Assembly (NCBI GenBank): GCA_004297495.1
Contig: SCTL01000141.1
Coordinates: forward strand, 1-13,693
DNA: 13,693 bases
Source: Verrucomicrobiota bacterium
GTDB lineage: Bacteria > Verrucomicrobiota > Verrucomicrobiia > Limisphaerales > JADLHS01
Reading direction: 5' to 3'
Shown: one piece after another, positions 7,785 to 13,693 of the stretch
Numbering within the stretch: position 1 is the stretch's first letter
Layout: every line of letters starts with the position of its first letter
Program-made: the position numbers and the translations under genes
Notes under the pieces: model-generated
The model's database searches: none
The model's input: only the letters and a program-made list of their open reading frames with translations
What the model was told of the DNA's origin: nothing

Positions 7785-8462
7785 ATGGCGGTCACAAAAA
7801 AACAACTTCACGAACTGATAAACCGGGAAGATCCCGGTTGGCCCGTCGTTCAAGGTTGGATTGCTGAGGCGAAAAACCTTGTTGAAGTGCTCCCGCCCGT
7901 GGGTGACGCAACACGAGAAAAGGCACTGGTCAGCATCCAAGTCACAACGCGCTCACCAATGGGTGCGATCATTTACGAGACTGGCGGTATTCTTGTTGAC
8001 CACGGATGGCTGCGCATTTTGGGTTCTGGTCATCCGCGTCTTCCGCGTTCCCTGCCAGATTGGAATTTCGGGCGATCCGTTTTTGAATCAGGCGAACGAC
8101 CTTCGTCTGTTCTCTGCGCAGATGACGCAATAGGTGGCTTTTTTGCCATTGATGGCGGTGGATTCGGCATCCAACAAGGCATGGTCTGCTATTTCGCTCC
8201 CGACCGACTCGTCTGGGAAAACACAAAGTTGAGTTACTCGCAGTTCTTGGTCTGGAGTTTCCAGGGCGATCTAGCGAAGTATTACGAATCGGAGCGCTGG
8301 CCGGGCTGGCAACAAGAAGTGAGCAATCTCGGTGGCGACCAAGTCTTTGGCATCTATCCCTTTCTTTTTTGTGATGACAAGCCCATAACAGAACGTCTCC
8401 GAAAGCCCGTTTCCATCTCTGAGGTTTACGATTTGCAAATTGGTCAGCGCGACGAACGCTGA
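7785..8462 (+). CDS. DUF2625 family protein
   Basis: The 225-residue product has no signal peptide or membrane segment and is probably cytoplasmic. Several stretches match DUF2625 as recalled: QVTTRSPMGAIIYETGGILV (52-71), DHGWLRILGSGHPRLPRSLP (72-91), DDAIGGFFAIDGGG, FAPDRLVWE and FYPFL-like GIYPFLFCDD near the end. The function of DUF2625 is not known to me. The gene starts 11 bp after the beta-propeller gene, but with no visible ribosome site. Its GC content is visibly lower than its neighbours (one 60-base line at 8221 is 48% G+C against 65% at 7021), which may mark a later arrival. A repeat-rich gap follows its stop codon. Operon membership is plausible from spacing, but a shared function with the propeller proteins is not implied. 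Confidence 0.8.
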   Translation: MAVTKKQLHELINREDPGWPVVQGWIAEAKNLVEVLPPVGDATREKALVSIQVTTRSPMGAIIYETGGILVDHGWLRILGSGHPRLPRSLPDWNFGRSVFESGERPSSVLCADDAIGGFFAIDGGGFGIQQGMVCYFAPDRLVWENTKLSYSQFLVWSFQGDLAKYYESERWPGWQQEVSNLGGDQVFGIYPFLFCDDKPITERLRKPVSISEVYDLQIGQRDER

Positions 8463-8508
8463 CTGCGGCAATGACTTTAATATCTCCAATCAAATTCATT
8501 GCTAGGCA

Positions 8509-8596
8509 GGAGCGCGGTTGTGTGCGAAGCACCAGCCGCAGCATCGCCGGCTTTTCCAACCCGCTGCGGCTGGGTCTGCGACCACAGCCGCGCGCC
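8509..8596. repeat. Imperfect inverted repeat, palindromic element (CAGCCGCAGC type)
   Basis: The left arm (8509-8542, containing AGCGCGGTTGTGTGCGAAGC then ACCAGCCGCAGC) and right arm (8563-8596, GCTGCGGCTGG then ACAGCCGCGCGCC) are imperfect reverse complements around a ~20-base loop. The sequence resembles repeats I recall from Verrucomicrobiota genomes; copy number was not checked. It sits 46 bp after the DUF2625 stop and could act as a transcript end or stabiliser. Confidence 0.7.
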
Positions 8597-8605
8597 GAAA
8601 CATCC

Positions 8606-8676
8606 GGTAGGGACGCGTTCCACCGCGTCCCCAATCATTCTGGAAAAAATGGGACGCGGTGGAACGCGTCCCTACC
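8606..8676. repeat. Perfect 26-bp inverted repeat, palindromic element (GGGACGCGTTCC type)
   Basis: The arms at 8606-8631 and 8651-8676 are exact reverse complements of 26 bases, separated by a 19-base loop. It begins 10 bp after the preceding palindrome, so together the two fill most of the 280-bp gap 8463-8742. The element is translated in some frames into peptides such as GRDAFHRVP, a recurring spurious product of this repeat type as I recall it. The gap holds no other gene that I can support. Confidence 0.9.
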
Positions 8677-8742
8677 AAACGCCATCCCGCGATTCGCAAA
8701 AATTTCTCCGGAAACCTTCCGCGCCATGAAACTCTCCAACCC

Positions 8743-10419
8743 ATGACCGACTCCCCAGCCACCCGCTTCACCACCACCCAATGGCTCATCTGCCTCATCG
8801 CGGCCATCGGCTTTCTGTTCGACACCTACGAACTGCTGATGACGCCGCTGGTGGGCGTGCCGGCCATCGCCGAGTTGCTGCAAGTGCCGCCCAACAATCC
8901 GCTCGTCACTTTGTGGACGGGCAGAATGCTTTGGATGTCGGCGCTCTGCGGCGGCGTGTTCGGACTGCTCGGCGGCTGGCTCATTGATCGGTTCGGGCGC
9001 AAGCGCATCATGGCGGCGAGCATTTTCGTTTACTCGCTCTCGCCCGTTGCCGCGGCGATGAGCACGAGCCTCGGCGCATTCGTGTTTTTCCGCTGCACTA
9101 CGTTCATCGGCGTGTGCGTCGAGTTCGTCGCAGCGATCACGTGGCTGGCGGAATTGTTCCCCGATGCGCGCCGGAAAAAAATCGTCCTCGGCAGCACGCA
9201 AGCATTTGCATCCATTGGCGGCTTGCTGGTGACGGGTGTGAACGCTTGGATCGTCGCGCACGCGAACACACTGCCGGGGCTGCCATTGCCGGAAATTTTC
9301 AACGCGCACGCCACGTGGCGCTACACGCTGTTCACCGGCCTTGCGCCGGCAATTCTCATCGCGTTCCTGTTGCCGTTCGTGCCCGAGTCGCAAATCTGGC
9401 GTGAGCGCCGTCAAGCCGGGACGCTCAAGCGTCCGAGCTTCGGCGAACTCTTCGCGCCGGAACTGCGGCGCGTGACGCTCGTGACCGCGCTGCTTTCCGC
9501 GTGCGCGTATGCCGCCGCGTTCGGCGCGCTGCAACTCACGCCGCTGCGCATCGCGCCCGGTCTGCCGGAACTGGCGGAGCAGCGGAAGGCGCTTGCCCCC
9601 TTGCGCGCGGAAGCCACGCAACTCAACACCAACCTGCTCGCGGTGATGCCGGCGTTTCACCAGGCGGAGAAGGACGTGCCGGGTTTTGCCGCACTCGCCG
9701 CCGAACGCGCGAAGGTCCGCATCGCGCAACGCGCCGCGAGAAAAGCGGACAACAAGGAGCAACTCGCCGCGCTCGCCGCCAAGTTCAGCGCGCTGGAAAC
9801 CAATCTGGTTCAACTCACCGAGGGCAAGCCGGACGTGAAGAAGACTCTGGCGGAACGCGAGCGGTTGATGAAATTGATCGGTGATAATCGCGACGCGCAG
9901 GAGCCGTTCGACAACGCAGTCAAAGCTCGCGGCAACACGCTACAATTTTATCAAGAGACCGGCGGGCTGCTTGGACGAATTCTTCTCGCCGTATTGCTGC
10001 TGACCGCAATCGCGCATCGGGCCCTGTTGCGATTGTTCGTCGTGCCGGGCCTCGCGTTGTTTCCGGTCACGTATTGGATGCTTTACCACGAGTCCGCCGC
10101 TGCGATGCAGTGGGGGATTTTTCTCTGCGGCCTGATGGTCGTTTCGCAGTTCAGTTACTTTGGCGAATATCTGCCGAAAGTTTTTCCGCTCCACCTGCGC
10201 GGCACCGGCGGAAGTTTTGCGACCAACGTTGGTGGGCGGATGATCGGCACGTCGGCGGCGTTTCTCACCACGAACATCATCGCGCCGATGATCACCGGGA
10301 AATCCACGTATGATCAGGTCGCCATCGCCGCTGGCATCGTCGGCACCGCCGTATTTGTCATCGCGCTCGTCGCGACGTTTTTCCTGCCGGCGCCGAAGGA
10401 GCAAACCAATGAGAAGTGA
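8743..10419 (+). CDS. MFS transporter with large helical insertion after TM7
   Basis: The 558-residue product is an MFS secondary transporter in the inner membrane. TM1 is ~14-36, and the loop 2-3 signature GGWLIDRFGRKR (77-88) is the classic MFS motif A. TM4 is followed by ELFPDARRKK (137-146), and the second half has the matching YLPKVFPLHLRGTGG (466-480), as in sugar/organic-acid porters. Residues ~262-385 form a hydrophilic, Ala/Glu/Lys-rich, coiled-coil-like stretch between TM7 and TM8, on the predicted periplasmic side; ordinary MFS members are ~400-450 residues. The start ATG 8743 puts a short N-terminus before TM1; the frame is open further upstream but crosses the repeat. No ribosome site was seen, but a six-codon reading frame (8726-8746) ends on this start as ATGA. 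The substrate is unknown. The ANL-like gene follows after a 240-bp repeat-bearing gap. Confidence 0.88.
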   Translation: MTDSPATRFTTTQWLICLIAAIGFLFDTYELLMTPLVGVPAIAELLQVPPNNPLVTLWTGRMLWMSALCGGVFGLLGGWLIDRFGRKRIMAASIFVYSLSPVAAAMSTSLGAFVFFRCTTFIGVCVEFVAAITWLAELFPDARRKKIVLGSTQAFASIGGLLVTGVNAWIVAHANTLPGLPLPEIFNAHATWRYTLFTGLAPAILIAFLLPFVPESQIWRERRQAGTLKRPSFGELFAPELRRVTLVTALLSACAYAAAFGALQLTPLRIAPGLPELAEQRKALAPLRAEATQLNTNLLAVMPAFHQAEKDVPGFAALAAERAKVRIAQRAARKADNKEQLAALAAKFSALETNLVQLTEGKPDVKKTLAERERLMKLIGDNRDAQEPFDNAVKARGNTLQFYQETGGLLGRILLAVLLLTAIAHRALLRLFVVPGLALFPVTYWMLYHESAAAMQWGIFLCGLMVVSQFSYFGEYLPKVFPLHLRGTGGSFATNVGGRMIGTSAAFLTTNIIAPMITGKSTYDQVAIAAGIVGTAVFVIALVATFFLPAPKEQTNEK

Positions 10420-10429
10420 GATGAACGCT

Positions 10430-10624
10430 CGCCCTCACCCTGGCCCTCTCCCCCGGGGAGAGGGAACAGCAATGCACGTCCTCGGCAAATTCGTTCGTCC
10501 TGGTTGCAATCGCTGCGTCTCCACAATTCGCGCAAAAACACCCCACAAACTGACCACACTCGAATTCACCCCCGGCTGCGAAACGTTTCTCCCTCTCCTG
10601 GGGGAGAGGGCCAGGGTGAGGGCG
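10430..10624. repeat. Two inverted copies of a palindromic repeat (CCCTCACCCTGGCCCTCTCCC type)
   Basis: Positions 10430-10454 and 10600-10624 are perfect 25-bp reverse complements, and similarity continues past one indel. Each copy also carries its own hairpin: CCCTCTCCC and GGGAGAGGG around 3 bases at 10444-10464, and a near-identical one at 10591-10610. The pair in opposite orientation, ~135 bp apart, is laid out like a REPIN. A third copy lies at 13596-13632. It occupies the gap 10420-10659 between the MFS and ANL-like genes; the middle (10466-10590) shows no gene. Confidence 0.9.
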
Positions 10625-10659
10625 GTCGTCACTTCCCCCAACTAATTCTCTTTGAATCT

Positions 10660-11736
10660 ATGAGCATTGACCAATCAGCCATCCAGAAAGCCCAAGCCCA
10701 ACTCGACGCGCACGTGCGCGAAATCATCACGTGGCATTTCTCGCCGGAAAGCGGCTGCCCGTACTGGCTCGATTGGGCGAAGAAGAATTTCGATCCGCGC
10801 AAGGAGGTGAATTCGTTCGCCGACCTCATTGCGAAGTTCCCGCATTTCCAGGACGAGATGTTGCGGGATTTGCAACCGGAAGTCTGGGTGCCGGCAAAAT
10901 ACAAGGGCCGCCCGTTTAACATTTTTGAAACCGGCGGCACGACCGGCATGCCCAAGCAACGCATCGGCTGGGATGATTACAAGACCGACTACGAGGAGTT
11001 CAGCGGGAAGATCAGCGATGAACATTTCCCGCGCGGTGCCGCGTGGTTGATGGTCGGTCCGACCGGCCCACGCCGCCTGCGCCTTGCCATTGAGCATCTC
11101 GCTAATTTCCGTGGAAGTTCGTGTTACTTTGTGGACCTTGATCCGCGGTTCGTGAAAAAAGTCATCAGCGCAAAGCAGTTCGATGTCGCTAAAGACTACA
11201 TGGCGCACGTCGTGGATCAGGGCGTGACGTTGTTGAAGCACCGGAAAATCGCCGGCCTGTTCACCACGCCGAAACTGCTCGAAGCGCTCGCGGAGAAAAT
11301 TGATCTCTACGAAGCCGGCATCCGCGGTGTCTTCTGTGGGGGCACGACGATGGCGCCGCAATACGTGCGTTTCATTGTTGAAGAAGTGCTCGAAGGCCGC
11401 ATCGGGTTTTATCCGACCTACGGCAACACGCTCATGGGACTGGCCGCGAGCGTGCCGCTGAAGCCGGAGGACAAATTCTCGATCACCTATTACGCGCCGC
11501 AACCGCGTGCGGTGTTGCGCGTGGTGGATCCGAATAATACGACGAATGTGACCGCATACGACCAATGGGGCCGCGTGGAACTCACGACGATGACCAAGGA
11601 ATTCTTCATGCCCCGCTTCCTCGAACGCGACGAAGCCATCCGGCGCGCGCCGCGCGATCCCTACGCCTGGGATGGCGTGGCCGAAGTCCGCCCGTTCGGC
11701 GCGATGGAGAAGAATATTGTCGAGGGTGTGTATTGA
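10660..11736 (+). CDS. Adenylate-forming (ANL superfamily, PaaK/EhpF-like) protein lacking the C-terminal subdomain
   Basis: The 358-residue product has the core marks of an adenylate-forming enzyme: nucleotide loop ETGGTTGMPKQ (90-100), a FCGGTTM segment (~225-231), the A5-type YPTYGNTLMG (251-260), and an A7-like WGRVELTT plus RFLERDEA (323-346). Known relatives activate a carboxylate with ATP to an acyl-AMP, then usually make a CoA or carrier thioester. The protein stops soon after A7, so the ~110-residue C-terminal lid with its catalytic Lys is absent. A short relative is the phenazine-cluster protein EhpF, as I recall. The start is ATG 10660; the frame is open back to 10504 but that part is repeat. 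No ribosome site was seen. The TrpF-like gene begins 4 bp after its stop, implying coupled translation. Superfamily is well supported; substrate and second half-reaction are not known. Confidence 0.8.
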   Translation: MSIDQSAIQKAQAQLDAHVREIITWHFSPESGCPYWLDWAKKNFDPRKEVNSFADLIAKFPHFQDEMLRDLQPEVWVPAKYKGRPFNIFETGGTTGMPKQRIGWDDYKTDYEEFSGKISDEHFPRGAAWLMVGPTGPRRLRLAIEHLANFRGSSCYFVDLDPRFVKKVISAKQFDVAKDYMAHVVDQGVTLLKHRKIAGLFTTPKLLEALAEKIDLYEAGIRGVFCGGTTMAPQYVRFIVEEVLEGRIGFYPTYGNTLMGLAASVPLKPEDKFSITYYAPQPRAVLRVVDPNNTTNVTAYDQWGRVELTTMTKEFFMPRFLERDEAIRRAPRDPYAWDGVAEVRPFGAMEKNIVEGVY

Positions 11737-11740
11737 GCGT

Positions 11741-12394
11741 GTGATTCCCCGCGTCAAAATCTGCTGCATCCGCAGCGTGGCGGAAGCGGCGCTGGCGATT
11801 CGCCACGGTGCGGCGGCAATTGGATTGGTTTCCGCCATGCCCAGCGGGCCGGGCGTGATTGCGGAGGGAACCATCGCGGAAATCGCCGCCACGGTGCCGC
11901 CCGGTGTCGCGACGTTTCTACTCACCAGCAAACGCGATGCGGATTCCATCATCGCGCAACAACGTCGCTGCCGTGTGAACACAATTCAACTCGTTGATTC
12001 CGTCGAGCCGGGTTGCCACGCGAAGTTGCGCGAGACGCTGCCGGGCATCGCGCTCGTGCAAGTGATTCACGTCGCCGGCCCGGAATCGTTGGACGAAGCG
12101 CTGTCCGTCGCTCCAAAGGTGAACGCGTTGCTGCTCGACTCAGGAAATCAAAAGCTCGCGGTGAAGGAACTCGGCGGTACGGGCCGCACGCACGATTGGC
12201 GTATCAGCCGGAAAATTGTCGAGTCGGTCCGTGTGCCAGTGTTTCTCGCCGGCGGTTTGACATCGGAGAATGTGGCGTCGGCGATTCGGGAAGTGCGGCC
12301 GTTCGGTGTGGATGTGTGCAGTGGTCTGCGGACGAACGGCGCGTTGGATGAAGAAAAGGTGAAAAGATTTTTCGCTGCCGCGGGTCAAGGCTGA
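11741..12394 (+). CDS. trpF: TrpF-like phosphoribosylanthranilate isomerase family protein
   Basis: The 217-residue product has the TrpF barrel pattern. VKICCI (5-10) replaces the usual VKICGI and keeps the catalytic-base Cys (C8); LLLDSG (130-135) supplies the general acid D133; GGTGRTHDW (145-153), VFLAGGLTSENV (167-178) and GVDVCSGLRTNGALD (189-203) form the phosphate-binding end. TrpF converts phosphoribosylanthranilate to the linear ketone in tryptophan synthesis. The usual SPRYV-type loop, whose Arg contacts substrate, is here MPSGPGVI (33-40) with no Arg, and no other trp gene is nearby, so the true substrate may differ. The start GTG 11741 gives family length and follows the ANL stop by 4 bp; GTG 11726 is also possible. 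Its 3' end overlaps the convergent membrane gene by 10 bp. The symbol is a family-level label only. Confidence 0.8.
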   Translation: MIPRVKICCIRSVAEAALAIRHGAAAIGLVSAMPSGPGVIAEGTIAEIAATVPPGVATFLLTSKRDADSIIAQQRRCRVNTIQLVDSVEPGCHAKLRETLPGIALVQVIHVAGPESLDEALSVAPKVNALLLDSGNQKLAVKELGGTGRTHDWRISRKIVESVRVPVFLAGGLTSENVASAIREVRPFGVDVCSGLRTNGALDEEKVKRFFAAAGQG

Positions 12395-13080
12395 GCTTTC
12401 TGGCAGCAACCGGGCGAGTCGCCGGAGAGAACCGGGCTGACGTAGGGAATGCCCAGTTCCATGCCGCGCAGGATGAGCAGCGAAGCGAGGAGGAACACGG
12501 CGACCGGAACGGCTTTGAGTAATTTCAATCGCAGTGAGAAGGGAACAAGTTTTCCCGAGAGCGAAATCGCGAGCATCATCGGAATCGTGCCCGCGCCAAA
12601 GGCGAGCATGTAGAGAGCGCCGTGGAACAGATCGCCGGTCGCCGTCGCGCCGGCGCACGCGACGTAAACAAGGCCGCACGGCAAAAGTCCGTTCAACAAA
12701 CCCAGCAGTAGCAACGCGTCAGCCGAACGGCGGCGCAGCAGGAAGCCCATGCCCGCTTTCACGCGATCCACGAGCGCGGTGATGGGACGCCAGAGCGCGA
12801 GTTTGCGCGAGGTGAACAAACCGGTGAGCAGCGCCACACCGAGTGCGATGGAGAGCCAGCGTTGGATGCCAGCGAGCAAAAGCGTTTTGCCGAGCAAACC
12901 GAAGGCGAGTCCGAGCACGCAATAGGTGACGATGCGACCGAGGTTGTAGGCGACGCGACCAAAGAAAAAACTGGCGGGACGATTCGCTCCCCGCGGCAGC
13001 GCGAGCGCGAGCGGCCCGCACATGCCCGCGCAGTGCAGGCTGCCGACCAGTCCGAGCATGAATGCCGTCCAGAGTTCCAT
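12385..13080 (-). CDS. TauE/SafE (DsbD_2-type) membrane protein of a cbb3 oxidase assembly locus
   Basis: The 231-residue protein has about six hydrophobic segments. Two half-repeats carry the signatures of this group: GSLHCAGMCGPLALALP (13-29) and NGLLPCGLVYVACAGA (130-145). The Cys/His pairs in HCAGMC and LPCG could bind metal or form a redox pair, as in DsbD/CcdA relatives. The C-terminal tail DSPGCCQKAQP adds a vicinal Cys pair. Proteins of this type are often named sulfite exporter TauE/SafE but recur with FixH/CcoH in cbb3-type cytochrome oxidase loci, where a part in copper or heme delivery is suspected. Here the gene starts 3 bp after fixH, so they are one operon. The 3' end overlaps the TrpF-like gene. 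Identity is well supported; the transported species is unproven. Confidence 0.87.
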   Translation of the reverse strand: MELWTAFMLGLVGSLHCAGMCGPLALALPRGANRPASFFFGRVAYNLGRIVTYCVLGLAFGLLGKTLLLAGIQRWLSIALGVALLTGLFTSRKLALWRPITALVDRVKAGMGFLLRRRSADALLLLGLLNGLLPCGLVYVACAGATATGDLFHGALYMLAFGAGTIPMMLAISLSGKLVPFSLRLKLLKAVPVAVFLLASLLILRGMELGIPYVSPVLSGDSPGCCQKAQP

Positions 13081-13083
13081 GGT

Positions 13084-13551
13084 TCAAGCGCCGCGTTTCA
13101 CGACCACGTTCTTGTCTGCAAAGTAATCCTGATTCTGCGCAGTCCAGCGCACGCGGACTTTCCACAAGCCCGGCAGCAGCGTCGCCGCATCCACGGTTTG
13201 TGAACCGGTGGCGTTGAGTTCGAGTTTCAATTCGCGATCCAGTCCCGTTGCGGAAGGGCGATAGAGTTGGACGCGGCCAATCGTCTCGGGCGAAACCTGT
13301 CCAGTCGGCAGAGAAAGGTTGATGCTCTGCTTCGTCACATCGAAGACGATGCTGACCTGCTCGCTGAGTTGCGCGGTGCGATTGAGTTGGTCGAGCCGGC
13401 TTTGGAATTTGATTTCCTCTTCGTAGTAGTTCGGCGTGATAAGATCGGTCTTGTGCGTGCAGGCGATAACGATGAGCGCCGCCGTGCCGCTGATGAAAAC
13501 CACGAACGTCAGGATGATGCCGTAGGGCCAAAAACTTTTTTGCGGGTTCAT
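13084..13551 (-). CDS. fixH: FixH-family protein (cbb3 oxidase maturation)
   Basis: The 155-residue protein has one N-terminal membrane helix (~9-31, YGIILTFVVFISGTAALIVI) and a beta-rich outer domain. The family mark DLITPNYYEEEIKFQ (36-50) follows the helix, and the C-terminus LPGLWKVRVRW then QDYFADKNVVV matches the usual FixH ending. FixH/CcoH is a membrane protein required for assembly of cbb3-type cytochrome c oxidase, often in a ccoGHIS or fixGHIS cluster. The next gene is the TauE/SafE-type protein, 3 bp on. ccoG and ccoNOP would be expected to the right of the window on the minus strand. The ATG at 13551 lacks a visible ribosome site. No truncation was seen. Confidence 0.9.
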   Translation of the reverse strand: MNPQKSFWPYGIILTFVVFISGTAALIVIACTHKTDLITPNYYEEEIKFQSRLDQLNRTAQLSEQVSIVFDVTKQSINLSLPTGQVSPETIGRVQLYRPSATGLDRELKLELNATGSQTVDAATLLPGLWKVRVRWTAQNQDYFADKNVVVKRGA

Positions 13552-13595
13552 AATGGGTGGGCGAATTGGACACGGGTTGGTGGCTCGAAAGATTC

Positions 13596-13632
13596 TCCCT
13601 CACCCTGACCCTCTCCCGCTGGGAGAGGGAAC
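13596..13632. repeat. Third copy of the CCCTCACCCTG-type palindromic repeat
   Basis: This copy carries CCCTCACCCTGACCCTCTCC, then GGGAGAGGGAACAG, matching 10431-10469 with only a few changes. The hairpin CCCTCTCCC (13609-13617) and GGGAGAGGG (13621-13629) around GCT is perfect. It lies upstream of fixH on the minus strand. A second inverted copy may lie outside the window. Confidence 0.85.
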
Positions 13633-13660
13633 AGTGGTTGTGCGTCGCAGTTTTTTCGCT

Positions 13661-13693
13661 CGATTGCCCGGCGCTGGATTGGCCGGGCAATCG
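13661..13693. repeat. Perfect 12-bp inverted repeat at the right window edge
   Basis: CGATTGCCCGGC (13661-13672) and GCCGGGCAATCG (13682-13693) are exact reverse complements around a 9-base loop. The stem may continue past the window. A T-run precedes it on the plus strand, so on the minus strand the A-run following it does not make a standard terminator. It may be another palindromic repeat family or the end of an upstream operon. Confidence 0.7.

Noticed and set aside
8606..8676. Intrinsic terminator
   Set aside because: The stem is strong, but no U-run follows on either strand and the stem is longer than usual; a dispersed palindrome fits better, although it could still end transcripts.
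10430..10624. CRISPR array
   Set aside because: The two repeat copies are inverted, not direct, with only one interval and no cas genes; they are palindromic intergenic repeats.
10504..10659. N-terminal extension of the ANL-like protein
   Set aside because: The added residues are encoded largely by the palindromic repeat and are not protein-like; ATG 10660 is the natural start.
11741..12394. Part of a tryptophan biosynthesis operon
   Set aside because: No trpA, trpB, trpC, trpD or trpE homolog is in the window, and the substrate loop is altered.
12719..13690. Minus-strand frame of 323 codons across fixH and the TauE/SafE gene
   Set aside because: It is out of frame with both recognised genes, low complexity, and includes the repeat at 13596-13632.

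Overview
The window looks like chromosomal DNA from a Verrucomicrobiota bacterium of the Pedosphaera/Limisphaerales type. This is inferred, without a database search, from the high GC content, the tandem secreted PQQ-like beta-propeller proteins, the HflK-like protein with a long membrane-embedded N-terminus, the FixH plus TauE/SafE pair, and several families of dispersed palindromic repeats between genes. No rRNA, tRNA, CRISPR array, transposase, integrase or phage gene was seen.

Layout. (1) 1-3687, minus strand: a MarR-type regulator, a secreted rhodanese-like protein, an ABC-2 type permease, and an SPFH/HflK-like membrane protein that runs off the left edge. The MarR gene and the rhodanese gene are 40 bp apart and probably co-transcribed. 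The permease and SPFH gene are separated only by a 97-bp imperfect inverted repeat. (2) 3688-3839: a divergent promoter region with a good MarR-type palindrome lying across a plausible promoter. (3) 3840-8462, plus strand: two related PQQ-like beta-propeller proteins in an operon, then a DUF2625-like protein of lower GC. (4) 8463-8742: a gene-free stretch made mostly of two palindromic repeat elements. (5) 8743-12394, plus strand: an MFS transporter with a roughly 125-residue helical insertion, a second palindromic repeat region, a short adenylate-forming (ANL/PaaK-like) protein without the C-terminal subdomain, and, 4 bp later, a TrpF-like isomerase with an altered phosphate/substrate loop. 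(6) 12385-13551, minus strand: FixH and a TauE/SafE-type membrane protein, as found in cbb3 cytochrome oxidase assembly loci. The TauE/SafE gene converges on the TrpF-like gene with a 10-bp overlap. (7) 13552-13693: another copy of one repeat family and a perfect 12-bp inverted repeat at the window edge.

How the genes work together. The ABC permease and SPFH protein probably belong to one membrane module whose ATPase and HflC-like partner would lie left of the window. FixH and TauE/SafE probably belong to a cbb3 oxidase maturation locus continuing to the right. The tightly coupled ANL-like and TrpF-like genes are the best candidate for an undescribed pathway: both have the family core but lack features needed for the textbook reaction. 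Much of the rest is ordinary for this lineage. The other notable theme is the density of intergenic palindromes: at least four sequence families in under 14 kb.
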